A stretch of 64,000 nucleotides of DNA from assembly GCF_032391395.1 (NCBI RefSeq), contig NZ_CP135916.1, forward strand, positions 124,001-188,000, written 5' to 3'. This document shows, in pieces, positions 33,886 to 42,377 of the stretch. The DNA comes from Sphingomonas sp. Y38-1Y. GTDB taxonomy: Bacteria; Pseudomonadota; Alphaproteobacteria; Sphingomonadales; Sphingomonadaceae. Position 1 is the stretch's first letter. Every line of letters starts with the position of its first letter. The translations under genes were made by a program, and so were the position numbers. The notes under the pieces were generated by a model. The model saw nothing but the letters and a program-made list of their open reading frames with translations. It did no database searches and was not told the DNA's origin.

Positions 33886-36843
33886 ATGCCCGCCCCCTAT
33901 CGTTCGACGCTCGCCGGTGTCAGCGCCGCCGCCCTTCTCGCCGCGCTCGCCGGCGCTCCGGCCCATGCGCAGGACGCGCCCGCCGCGCCCGTCGCCGGGA
34001 CACCGCAGGACGCGGCGACTCAGGACAGCCCCGCCGATACCGCGCCCGCCGGCGTGACCGACGGCGCGGTCGAGGACATCGTCGTGACCGGCACGCGCCT
34101 CGGCGGCGGCTTCTCCGCGCCCTCGCCCGTCTCGGTGGTCGGCACCGCCCGGCTGGAGCAGCGCGGCATCGCCAACGTCGCCGACGCGCTCAACGAAGTC
34201 CCCGCCTTTCGCGCGTCGAACACGCCTGCCTCGGGCGAGCTCAATCCCAATGCGGGCTATGTCGGCGGCCGCATCCTCGACCTTCGCGGCCTTGGCGCGG
34301 TCCGCACGCTGACGCTCGTCGACGGCAAGCGCTTCGTCCCCTCGACGACGCAGGCGACGGTCGACACCAACATGATCCCGTCGATCCTCTTGGAGCGGGC
34401 CGAGGTCGTGACCGGCGGCGCGTCCGCGCAATATGGCTCCGACGCGGTCGCGGGCGTCGCCAACCTGATCCTCAATCATCGGCTGGAGGGCATCCGCGCG
34501 ACCGCACAGACCGGCGTCACCAAATATGGCGACAACGGCAACGTCACCATTGGGCTGGGCGCCGGCACCCGCATCGGCGACAATGTCCGCTTCGTCATCG
34601 GCGGCGAGTATGAGAACAGCCAGGGCATCGGCGATTGCCAGGCCCGCCCCTTCTGCCGGACAGAGGTGCTGAACTTCGGCCGGAATCCCGGCTATCTCGC
34701 GCTGCCCGCCAACAACATCCTCGGCGACGTGCGCCCCTCGACCGTGCCGTTCAACGGCGTCACCGTGCCGCCGACCGCCGCCTATTCCGGCCGGCCGACG
34801 CCGCTGCTCCGACCGATCGACGGCATCACCTTCGGTCCCGACGGCACGCCGCGCCGCTTCCAGTACGGTTCGCTCGTCAACAACCTCTACATGGTCGGCG
34901 GTGAGGGCGAGGGGCGGAACGCCTATTTCAAGGACCTGTATTTCAGCGCCCCGCTGGAACGCTATGCCGTTACCGCCAATGTCGATTGGGAAGTGTCGCC
35001 CGGCCTCACCTTCTCGCTGATGGGCAATTACGGCCATCTGACGTCGAGCTACAGCGCGACGGTCTATCGCAACCCCAACTTCACCATCCGCAACGACAAC
35101 CCGTTCCTGCCGCGCTCGTCCGATCCCAGCCTCGATATCCCGACGCTGCTCGCACAGGGCAATCTGACCTCGTTCCAGATGGGCAAGGGCTTTGTCGAGC
35201 TCGGCCGGCCCGACATCACCACCAACAACGACCTCTACCGCATCGTCGCCTCGGTAAAGGGAACGATCTCGTCGCGCTTCGACTGGGACGCCTATTACCA
35301 GTACGGCCGCAACGAATTCCGCAACGACGTGACCAACCACACGATCACGTCGCGGATGCTGCTGGCGCTCGACGCGGTCCGCGATCCGAGCGGGCAGATC
35401 GTCTGCCGCGTCAATGCCGACGCCAATCCCGCCAACAACGACCCGAACTGCGTCGCCTTCAATCCCTTCGGCCAGCAATCGAGCCAGGCGGCGCGCGACT
35501 ATGTCACCGCTGATGGCTTCCAGACCAACAACACGACGCAGCACGTCGTCGCCGGCAACATTCGCGGCAAGCTGTTCGACCTGCCCGCCGGTGCCGTCGC
35601 GATCGCGGTCGGCGGCGAGTATCGCTCGGACAGCGTCCAGGGCGATGCCGACGATCTCTCCCGCTCGCTCGCCTTCTTCTCGGCCAACGGCTCGCGCGTG
35701 TCGGGCAAGATCGAGGTGGTCGAAGGCTATGTCGAGGGCGAGATCCCGATCCTGCGCGGCGAATCCTTTGCCAACGAGCTGAGCATCAGCGGCGCGATCC
35801 GGCGCACGCGCTACAACCGGTCGAGCGAGCTTGCGCCCTCCTCCGACCTCAGCGTCACCACCTACAAATACGGCGCGGTGTACGAGCCGATCCCCGCGAT
35901 CCGCTTCCGCGCCACCAATTCGCGCGACATCCGCGCGCCCAATGTCAGCGAGCTGTTCGGCCCGACCACCGCGATCAGCGGCATCGTCACCGATCCCTCG
36001 CGCGGCGGTGCGCAGACCAACCCGCGCATCTTCAGCGGCTCGAACCCCTCGCTTCGCCCGGAGCGTGCCGACACCTTCACCGCGGGCGTCGTGCTGAAGC
36101 CGTCGGGCGGCTTCCTCGGCCGCTTCCGCGCCTCGATCGACTATTACGAGATCAAGGTGGACGACGCGATTGCGACGCTGGGCCAGCAGAACATCGCGAC
36201 CCGCTGTTTCGAGGGGCTGCAAAGCGCGTGCGACCTGATCGTGCGCGGCGCCGATGGCAGCATCACCCAGGTCACCGACGTGCTCCAGAACGTCAACGAG
36301 GTCATCAACCGCGGCGTCGATGCCGAGATCGAGTATCGCCAGCCGCTGGGAGCCTTGGGCGACGTCAATTTTCGGCTGCTGACGACCTATGTGAAAGACT
36401 TCATCACCGTCGATGCGGTCGGCGCCACCAACCGCGCGGGCCAGACCGGGCTTCGCGGCGGCACGCCCGCCGGCCTGCCGGACCTCGTCCTCGACGGGCT
36501 GGTCAGCTGGACGCTCAACAACTTCACGCTCAACGCCCACGGCCGCTTCATCAACAGCGGCTTCTACAACGCCGCGTTCGTGGGGCCGGAGCAGGACGGC
36601 TATGACCAGAACCTGGTCAACAGCTCCAGCACCAACGCGGTCCCCTCGCGCGGCTATCTGGACCTGCTCGCGCAGTACAAGCTCGACTATGGCCCCGACC
36701 GGTCGTTCACCGTGTTCCTCGGCATCGACAACGTCACCAACACGATGCCGCCGCTCAATCCCGGCTCGCACGGAACCGGCAACGCCATCATCTTCTCGCC
36801 CTTCGGCCAGACGTTCAAGGCGGGGCTTCGCCTGAACTACTGA
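33886..36843 (+). CDS. Large TonB-dependent receptor
   Basis: I choose ATG 33886 (AGAGAGGA 8 bases before it; ATG 33865 is possible), giving 985 aa with a signal peptide ending APAHAQ. After an Ala/Pro/Asp-rich linker comes the TonB-box area DIVVTGTRLGGGFSAPSPVS. The plug has ILDLRGLGAVRTLTLVDGKRFVPST and VVTGGASAQYGSDAVAGVANLIL, typical of the large receptors that sphingomonads and Caulobacter use for carbohydrates and plant-derived compounds. The barrel ends FKAGLRLNY. A Cys pair (DCQARPFCR) lies in a loop. It diverges from the FAD oxidoreductase operon with matching operator sites and precedes three isomerase genes, so it likely imports the pathway substrate. Confidence 0.93.
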   Translation: MPAPYRSTLAGVSAAALLAALAGAPAHAQDAPAAPVAGTPQDAATQDSPADTAPAGVTDGAVEDIVVTGTRLGGGFSAPSPVSVVGTARLEQRGIANVADALNEVPAFRASNTPASGELNPNAGYVGGRILDLRGLGAVRTLTLVDGKRFVPSTTQATVDTNMIPSILLERAEVVTGGASAQYGSDAVAGVANLILNHRLEGIRATAQTGVTKYGDNGNVTIGLGAGTRIGDNVRFVIGGEYENSQGIGDCQARPFCRTEVLNFGRNPGYLALPANNILGDVRPSTVPFNGVTVPPTAAYSGRPTPLLRPIDGITFGPDGTPRRFQYGSLVNNLYMVGGEGEGRNAYFKDLYFSAPLERYAVTANVDWEVSPGLTFSLMGNYGHLTSSYSATVYRNPNFTIRNDNPFLPRSSDPSLDIPTLLAQGNLTSFQMGKGFVELGRPDITTNNDLYRIVASVKGTISSRFDWDAYYQYGRNEFRNDVTNHTITSRMLLALDAVRDPSGQIVCRVNADANPANNDPNCVAFNPFGQQSSQAARDYVTADGFQTNNTTQHVVAGNIRGKLFDLPAGAVAIAVGGEYRSDSVQGDADDLSRSLAFFSANGSRVSGKIEVVEGYVEGEIPILRGESFANELSISGAIRRTRYNRSSELAPSSDLSVTTYKYGAVYEPIPAIRFRATNSRDIRAPNVSELFGPTTAISGIVTDPSRGGAQTNPRIFSGSNPSLRPERADTFTAGVVLKPSGGFLGRFRASIDYYEIKVDDAIATLGQQNIATRCFEGLQSACDLIVRGADGSITQVTDVLQNVNEVINRGVDAEIEYRQPLGALGDVNFRLLTTYVKDFITVDAVGATNRAGQTGLRGGTPAGLPDLVLDGLVSWTLNNFTLNAHGRFINSGFYNAAFVGPEQDGYDQNLVNSSSTNAVPSRGYLDLLAQYKLDYGPDRSFTVFLGIDNVTNTMPPLNPGSHGTGNAIIFSPFGQTFKAGLRLNY

Positions 36844-36851
36844 CGCGATCG

Positions 36852-36900
36852 CGACGGGGGCGCGCGGCGTCGGAAATCGCCGACCCGCCGCGCCCCGTCG
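36852..36900 (+). terminator. Long GC-rich stem-loop after TonB receptor gene
   Basis: An outer imperfect stem (about 36852-36868 with 36886-36900, GC-rich with a small bulge) encloses an inner perfect stem GTCGG (36869-36873) and CCGAC (36880-36884). It starts 8 bases after the receptor TGA. There is no T-run, so it may attenuate rather than fully stop transcription into the isomerase genes. Confidence 0.5.
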
Positions 36901-37033
36901 ATCGAGCGTGCACGGCCGCGATTGATTACCGCGCCGCGCCGACGTAATAGCGGCGCACAAAATAGCGGGATCGACCCGCCAGGCATACGGATGCGCGGGC
37001 GCATCACGGGGCCGTAGAATGGGAAGGGATCCT

Positions 37034-37807
37034 ATGTCTGCGGCTTACCCACTATCCTCTTGCATCGAATGGCAGTTCGTCGAGGCCGGCGATCTCGACG
37101 CGCGGCTGCGCGCGGCCAAGGCTGCCGGGTTCGAGCTGGCCGAATTCCACCTGTGGCGCGACAAGCCGGTCGAGGCGCTGGCGACCGCGCTGGACGAAAC
37201 CGGCATGCGCCTGACCAGCCTGTGCGTCGATCCGCGCCGCTCGATCGTCGACCCCGCCCAACGCGAGGAGATGGTGACCGCGGTGCGCGAGACGATCGCA
37301 GCGACCGCGATCCTCGGCAAGCCGAACCTGATCGTCGCCTCGGGCTTCCGCGTCGAGGGCATGAGCGAGGACGAGCATTTCGCCAACGCCGTCACCGCGC
37401 TGCGTGAGGCAGCGGACGCGGCCGAGGCGGCGGGCGTGATGCTGCTGCTCGAACCGCTCAACACGCGCCTGTTCGCGACCATGTACCTGGTCAGCACCAA
37501 GCTCGGCCTCGACCTGATCGAGGCGGTGAACAGCCCCAACCTCCGCCTCCTCTACGACGTCTGGCACAGCGCCGTCATGGGCGAGGACATGGCCGAGGTC
37601 CTGGCGGGGCGCATCCACCTGGTCGAGCATGTGCAGGTCGCCGACATGCCCGACCGCAACGAGCCCGGCACCGGCAGCGTCGACTGGGACCAGGTCACGC
37701 GGACGCTGCGCGGCCTTGGCTACACCGGCGCGATCGGCCTCGAATATTTCCCGACGATGCCGATGGACGAGTCGCTGGCGCTCTCTCAGCGCACGCTCGC
37801 CGACTGA
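37034..37807 (+). CDS. TIM-barrel isomerase (hydroxypyruvate isomerase / xylose-isomerase-like)
   Basis: The 257-aa protein starts at ATG 37034 (GGAAGGGATCC before it). It is a single AP-endonuclease-2-type TIM barrel with metal-ligand candidates Glu140 (LLLEPLN), Asp175 and His178 (LLYDVWH), Gln201 (EHVQVADMPDRNEPGTG) and Glu237 (IGLEYFP). The DRNEPGTG loop is the hydroxypyruvate-isomerase signature. It could isomerise a hydroxypyruvate-like or 2-keto sugar acid. It is the first of three TIM-barrel genes in a row, all forward. Confidence 0.88.
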   Translation: MSAAYPLSSCIEWQFVEAGDLDARLRAAKAAGFELAEFHLWRDKPVEALATALDETGMRLTSLCVDPRRSIVDPAQREEMVTAVRETIAATAILGKPNLIVASGFRVEGMSEDEHFANAVTALREAADAAEAAGVMLLLEPLNTRLFATMYLVSTKLGLDLIEAVNSPNLRLLYDVWHSAVMGEDMAEVLAGRIHLVEHVQVADMPDRNEPGTGSVDWDQVTRTLRGLGYTGAIGLEYFPTMPMDESLALSQRTLAD

Positions 37808-37840
37808 GCCTCTTGCATCCCATTTGAACGGACCCGCGTG

Positions 37841-38797
37841 ATGAACAGCGATCGGATTGCGATCAGCCTCGACCTGATCAACCGCCATTACCAGGAGCCG
37901 AACCGAAACCGGTTTGAGAGCAAGTATTTCTGGGAAGAACTCTATCCTCTGATCCGCGCGAGCGGATTTCGCTCGATCGAGATCCCCTATGAACCCGTGT
38001 GGCAGTTCGGCGGACGCAGCGGCGTGCCGATGAACCGCTATTGCATCAACACCAAGTACGAGAGCGCCGCCAATTACCGGACGGTGCTGGCGGACGCCGG
38101 CATCGATCGGGTGACGGGGGTCACGTTCGACCCCAACCTGTTCATGCGCAACGACAATCTCGATTTCTTCTTCGGCGCGTCGGGCCATTTCGCGGGTGAG
38201 GCACTGGCCCATGCCGCCGACCTCGGCGCCGATTACTTCGCGATCAGCCCGTCGCCCTTCTATGGCCGCGCCGCGCATTATCATCCCGATCTAGAGGCGA
38301 AGCGCGAGACGTTCGCCGCGCGCACGACCGATCTGCTCGGCGGCCTCGCCGAGAAGGCGGCGGCCTCGGGCGTCACGCTGGTGCTTCGCAACGAATATTG
38401 GAGCCTGTTCCGCGGGGAACAGATCCTGTCGCTACTGGACGCGCTGCCCGACGGCGTGAAGCTCGATATCGATGCGGCGACGCTGACCATCGCCGGCATC
38501 GATCCCAAGCCGTTCATCGAGGCGCATCAGGCGCGGATCGGCTGCGTCCACCTGACCGACACCGATTTCGTCGACGCGGACGAGACGTGGAAGACCGCGA
38601 ATCCCGAATTCCCGGCCGCGCGCGCGACACAGGTGTTCCGCGATCCGGGCACTGGATCGGTCGACCTGGCGGGCATCGTCTCGCTGCTCGATCGCCTTGG
38701 CTATCAGGGGCCGGTCGTCGCCAGCGCCCGTCAGACGCGCGATCCGTTCCGCGCCTTGCTGCGGACCCGCGCCCTCCTCAACCAATTCGCGAACTGA
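37841..38797 (+). CDS. TIM-barrel sugar isomerase/epimerase-like protein
   Basis: The 318-aa protein starts at ATG 37841 (the GTG directly before it is an alternative; the ribosome site is weak). Features are IEIPYEPVWQFGG near residue 48, a ligand-type segment LVLRNEYWSLFRG near 184, KLDIDAATLTIAG, CVHLTDTDFVD and FRDPGTGSVDLAG. It belongs to the AP-endonuclease-2 TIM-barrel superfamily (sugar isomerases/epimerases, inosose and dehydroshikimate dehydratases). Two strand ends lack the usual Glu/His pattern (VVASARQ replaces the usual xxxE), so its chemistry may differ from its neighbours. The substrate is unknown. Confidence 0.8.
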   Translation: MNSDRIAISLDLINRHYQEPNRNRFESKYFWEELYPLIRASGFRSIEIPYEPVWQFGGRSGVPMNRYCINTKYESAANYRTVLADAGIDRVTGVTFDPNLFMRNDNLDFFFGASGHFAGEALAHAADLGADYFAISPSPFYGRAAHYHPDLEAKRETFAARTTDLLGGLAEKAAASGVTLVLRNEYWSLFRGEQILSLLDALPDGVKLDIDAATLTIAGIDPKPFIEAHQARIGCVHLTDTDFVDADETWKTANPEFPAARATQVFRDPGTGSVDLAGIVSLLDRLGYQGPVVASARQTRDPFRALLRTRALLNQFAN

Positions 38798-38807
38798 GGC
38801 TCAGACG

Positions 38808-39731
38808 ATGCCCAACATCCGCTACGCCAACATGTGCCACTGGAAGGCGATCCCGTACCGGCAGATCGAGAACTTCCGCGACTTCTATTACGAGGACAAG
38901 ACCAATACCGCTTATTATTCGGACTGGGACAGGATCCTGAAGTACCAGGCGGCGCTCGGCTTTGACGGGATCGAGATCGCGCCCTGGGATCTGTCCGACA
39001 TCCTGCCGCTGTTCGGCTCGCCCGAGAACTTCGCCGCCTTTGCCAAGGACCGCGGGGTCGAGGTGATCGGCATGTTCCACGGCGCCCACGCCTCGCACGA
39101 CGCCGGCCATGAGGAAGAAGCGATCCGCGCGGGCCGCGAGGCGGTGGACACGATCGTCAAGTTCGGCGGCAGCTACATGAACACCTGCCCCACGCAGAAT
39201 TACTGCGGCACCGGCCCACTGAGCCACGAAGAGGTGCAGCAATGCGCCAAGGTGATGAACGCCATCGGCGAATATGCCACCGACAACGGCGTGAAGATCG
39301 GGCTGCACAACGAGTTCTTCTGCGCGATCAACCTGCCCAACCACCGGCAGCTGATCGAAACGACCGATCCGCGCTATGTCCATTATTGCCTGGACACCGC
39401 ACAGGTCGCGATCCTGGGTGAGGACATCCTCACCTTCTACAAGGATTATCACGACCGCATCAGCACCTTCCACCTCAAGGACACCGCGTCGGCGTTCCAG
39501 CCCGACAGCGTCCGCTATTCGCGCGATCCGGAGATCACCGACGACGGCACGCGCTGGTTCTGGGAGCCGGGTCTGGGCGAACTCGACCTCGAAGGGCTGT
39601 ATCGCTTGCTCAAGGAGCATGAGTTCAAGGGCTGGATGTCGATCGAATATGACGGGTCGCCCGACATGCTCGCCTCGATGGCGCTGACGCGCTTTCACCT
39701 CGATACGGTGCTGCGGCCCATCTACGACTGA
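38808..39731 (+). CDS. TIM-barrel sugar isomerase/epimerase (IolE/IolI-like superfamily)
   Basis: The 307-aa protein starts at ATG 38808 (TGAGGC 8 bases before it, overlapping the upstream stop). Metal-ligand candidates are Glu169 (GLHNEFF), Asp196 (YCLDTAQVA), His222 (STFHLKDT) and Glu280 (MSIEYDG), a complete set for the isomerase/dehydratase superfamily that includes inosose dehydratase. Paired Cys near 127 and 133 (NTCPTQNYCG) are unusual. It is the last gene of the forward operon, followed by a terminator. With the oxidoreductase, it could handle a keto-sugar or keto-cyclitol. Confidence 0.87.
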   Translation: MPNIRYANMCHWKAIPYRQIENFRDFYYEDKTNTAYYSDWDRILKYQAALGFDGIEIAPWDLSDILPLFGSPENFAAFAKDRGVEVIGMFHGAHASHDAGHEEEAIRAGREAVDTIVKFGGSYMNTCPTQNYCGTGPLSHEEVQQCAKVMNAIGEYATDNGVKIGLHNEFFCAINLPNHRQLIETTDPRYVHYCLDTAQVAILGEDILTFYKDYHDRISTFHLKDTASAFQPDSVRYSRDPEITDDGTRWFWEPGLGELDLEGLYRLLKEHEFKGWMSIEYDGSPDMLASMALTRFHLDTVLRPIYD

Positions 39732-39738
39732 TGACCGG

Positions 39739-39769
39739 GGCGTCCGGTTGCTGCGCGCGACCGGACGCC
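39739..39769. terminator. Bidirectional terminator hairpin
   Basis: GGCGTCCGGT (39739-39748) and ACCGGACGCC (39760-39769) form a perfect 10-bp stem with an 11-base loop between the convergent isomerase and peptidase genes. No T-run follows. Confidence 0.7.
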
Positions 39770-39774
39770 GCCGC

Positions 39775-41688
39775 TCAACGCGGCGCGATGAGCGCGCCGA
39801 GCGTGTCCGGCCGGTCGGCGATGCGGTCGAGCCGCGGATAGCGCAGGCCGCCGCGGTACCGGAGCGGTGCCTCGACCCGGCGACCATCCCGCTCGACCGT
39901 CACCACGACCGGCTGCTCCGCCGACCGACGCACCGCCGCGATCAGCGCATCCCGCGCGAAGGGCGAGCCGTTGACCGCGACGATCCGCACGCCGGGACGC
40001 AGGCCGGCACCGAACGCCGGACCGTTCCATGCGACCGCCCTCACCATCCCATTGTCGCGGACCGTCAGCCCGATCGAATAGGTGAGGTCCGCAACGCCCG
40101 CTTCCCCCTCGTTCGCCAGGAACGCCTCGGTCGGCGTGTCGGCAAAGACGAGCCGCCAGCCATGCCGGGTCAGCCCGCGATTTGTGTCGAGTTCGTCATG
40201 CGCATCGATCCACCCGCGCAGGATCCCGTCCCAGTCCGCAGGCGCCACCTCGTTCAGCGTCCGGCAGATGTCGCCGAACGTGTAGAGGCGCGTCGGCGCC
40301 TCGGCCGAAGCGCCCGCGAAGAAGCGCTGCGCGAAATCGTCGATGCCGCGGCGCCCGCCGCTCCGCTCACGCAGTTCGGCATCGATCGCGAGCCACAGCA
40401 TCACGCCTTCGGCATAATAATCGCGGCGGCGCTGCCAGTCGCGCCACCCCATCGCCTGGCCCAGCATGAACGACGGATAGTTGACGTCGTCGGACAGCGG
40501 CCGCCACGCGCGACCCGGCCGCGCGGCGACTTCGGCGGCATCGATCGCGAGCCGGTCGCGCAGCTCGGCGGGCGTGAATTGCCCGGCGCGGGCGGCGAGC
40601 ACGCGGCCCCAGAACTCGGTCTGCCCCTCGTACATCCACAACAGGCTGCCGGAGACGGGGACGTTGGGCGTCGGCGCCCACAGGTCGGCGGGTGTGCGAT
40701 GGAAGCCGTTCCAGGCGTGCACGATCTCGTGCGCGATCAGGTCGCGCGACATGAGCTGGCGCTGCCAGGCGCTGAAGTGGGTGGAGGCCAGCCCGTTCTC
40801 GCTCGACGTGCGGTGCTCGGTCCCGCCCGACGCGCCGTCGTCGCTCAGCCTTGCCAGGATGTCGTAGCGGCGAAAGGGCGTGGGACCGAACACCGCACGC
40901 ATCTGTTCGATGAGCTTACGAAGCTCCGCGACGCGCGCGGCCGGCACCTCCAGATCGTCCGGCCGCTCCGCCACCAGGTCGAGCATGACGGCCCCGGGGC
41001 CGGCGGCAGTCAGCGGCATCTGCCGCGCATGGCGGCCCGCCAGCACCGGCGCGTCGAGCAGCGTCTCCAGCGTCGTCCGCTCGAACTGCAGCGTCGGGCC
41101 GCGGTCACGCTCGACCGGCAGCGCGGTGAAGGCGCGCAGCCCCGCCGGCAGGGTCAGCGTCGCCGCGACCGGGAGGTTCCGCGTGTACCACCCCGCCGGA
41201 TAGAGCGTCAGCCGCTGCCACGGCACGGACACGACGTCCGGCGTCAGCAGGTCGCCGCCGGCCACCATCTGGAACCGCACCTCGATCGCGCGGGTGCCGG
41301 GCGGCACCTCGATGTGAAAGGCGTGCGGGTCATAGCGGTCGCGCCGCCACGGCACGCGCTTCCCCGCCGCCTCGATCGTCAGGCCGGCGAGGTCGGTGAC
41401 GGTCAGGCTCGGCCCGTGGCTGGCGGCTTCCCACCGCGGATAGAGCAGCGTCACCCGGCCGCTCGCGTCCACCGGGATGCGCTGGCGAACGGAAAAGATG
41501 CGGCGGGCGACGTCGGTCGCATCGACGTGCAGCTCGATGACGCCGTCGAAGCGCCGGTCCATAGGTGCGGGAACGCTGGAGGACGGCGCCGAATAGACCG
41601 GCCCCTGTCCCGGCGGCGAGAACGCCGTCGTCCCCGGCGCCGCAAGCATCAGCGACAAGGCAAGAGATCGGCGGCGAAGAGCGCTCAC
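39775..41688 (-). CDS. M61-family peptidase (glycyl aminopeptidase-like) with PDZ domain
   Basis: Using GTG 41688 (weak GGGGAAC upstream) gives 637 aa with a signal peptide (RRRSLALSLMLAAPGTTAF). The frame is open to 41769, but that would run to within 27 bases of the divergent nasT. The zinc motif HEIVH is at 320-324 with WMYEGQTEFWG (third-ligand Glu) about 30 residues later. A C-terminal PDZ-like domain has GPAFGAGLRPGVRIVAVNG. M61 enzymes are periplasmic metallo-aminopeptidases with a preference for small residues. It is monocistronic and shows no link to either neighbouring pathway. Confidence 0.88.
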   Translation of the reverse strand: MSALRRRSLALSLMLAAPGTTAFSPPGQGPVYSAPSSSVPAPMDRRFDGVIELHVDATDVARRIFSVRQRIPVDASGRVTLLYPRWEAASHGPSLTVTDLAGLTIEAAGKRVPWRRDRYDPHAFHIEVPPGTRAIEVRFQMVAGGDLLTPDVVSVPWQRLTLYPAGWYTRNLPVAATLTLPAGLRAFTALPVERDRGPTLQFERTTLETLLDAPVLAGRHARQMPLTAAGPGAVMLDLVAERPDDLEVPAARVAELRKLIEQMRAVFGPTPFRRYDILARLSDDGASGGTEHRTSSENGLASTHFSAWQRQLMSRDLIAHEIVHAWNGFHRTPADLWAPTPNVPVSGSLLWMYEGQTEFWGRVLAARAGQFTPAELRDRLAIDAAEVAARPGRAWRPLSDDVNYPSFMLGQAMGWRDWQRRRDYYAEGVMLWLAIDAELRERSGGRRGIDDFAQRFFAGASAEAPTRLYTFGDICRTLNEVAPADWDGILRGWIDAHDELDTNRGLTRHGWRLVFADTPTEAFLANEGEAGVADLTYSIGLTVRDNGMVRAVAWNGPAFGAGLRPGVRIVAVNGSPFARDALIAAVRRSAEQPVVVTVERDGRRVEAPLRYRGGLRYPRLDRIADRPDTLGALIAPR

Positions 41689-41795
41689 GTGTCGATGGTT
41701 CCCCAATGGCTGTCGCCGGCCCTTTAGGGTCGGTCGGTCGTTTCGCTCAAGAATGCGCACTGGCAGCACCGCCGCGCGCGCGGTAGCCAGCGTCC

Positions 41796-42377
41796 GTGCG
41801 AATCGCGATCATCGATACCAGTGAAACGCGGGCGGCGATCATCGCCGATGGGCTTCGCGACGCCGGGCTGGACGATCAGGTGGTGATCGACCCCGCCGGC
41901 CCGCTCGCGCGCCAGATCGAGGCGTGCGCGCCGGAGGTCGTGCTCATCAACCTGGAGAACCCCAGCCGCGACCTGCTCGAGGATTTCTTCGCCATGTCGC
42001 GCGTGCTGGGCCGGCCGATCGCGATGTTCGTCGACCAGTCCGATGCCGAAAGCGCGCTTGCCGCCGTCGATGCGGGCGTGTCGGCCTATGTCGTCGACGG
42101 GCTGGCGCGCCAGCGGATCAAGCCCGTGCTCGACGTCGCGATCCGACGCTTCCAGGCGTTTTCGCGATTGCAGGCCGAGCTGGCCGAGGCGAAGACGGCG
42201 CTGGCCGACCGGCAGACGATCGACCGGGCCAAGGCGATCCTGATGCGCCGCCGCGGCATCGACGAACCTGCCGCCTATGCACTGCTGCGCGGCCACGCGA
42301 TGCAATCCAACCGCCGCATCGCCGAAGTGGCCGAGGCGATCGTGACCAGCGAGGCGCTGATGGGAGACCTGCCATGA
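41796..42377 (+). CDS. nasT: NasT: ANTAR-domain nitrate/nitrite response antiterminator
   Basis: The 193-aa protein starts at GTG 41796. A receiver-like domain (IIDTSETRAAIIADGL at the N-terminus, VVLINLENP with the phospho-site region, AGVSAYVVDGL) is joined by a helix to a C-terminal ANTAR domain (ADRQTIDRAKAILMRRRGIDEPAAYALLRGHAMQ). ANTAR proteins bind paired hexaloop RNA hairpins and prevent termination. NasT is held inactive by NasS until nitrate or nitrite is present. The next gene is nasS (ATGA overlap), and the cognate RNA target lies at 43643-43796. Confidence 0.94.
   Translation: MRIAIIDTSETRAAIIADGLRDAGLDDQVVIDPAGPLARQIEACAPEVVLINLENPSRDLLEDFFAMSRVLGRPIAMFVDQSDAESALAAVDAGVSAYVVDGLARQRIKPVLDVAIRRFQAFSRLQAELAEAKTALADRQTIDRAKAILMRRRGIDEPAAYALLRGHAMQSNRRIAEVAEAIVTSEALMGDLP

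Noticed and set aside
33754..36960. A 1,068-codon reverse-strand open frame opposite the large TonB receptor
   Set aside because: It is a shadow caused by GC-rich codon bias: Arg/Ala/Asp/Val-rich with no domain, while the forward frame is a full receptor with signal peptide and ribosome site.
41689..41769. Upstream extension of the M61 peptidase to ATG 41769
   Set aside because: It would place basic non-signal sequence before the signal peptide and run to within 27 bases of the divergent nasT start.
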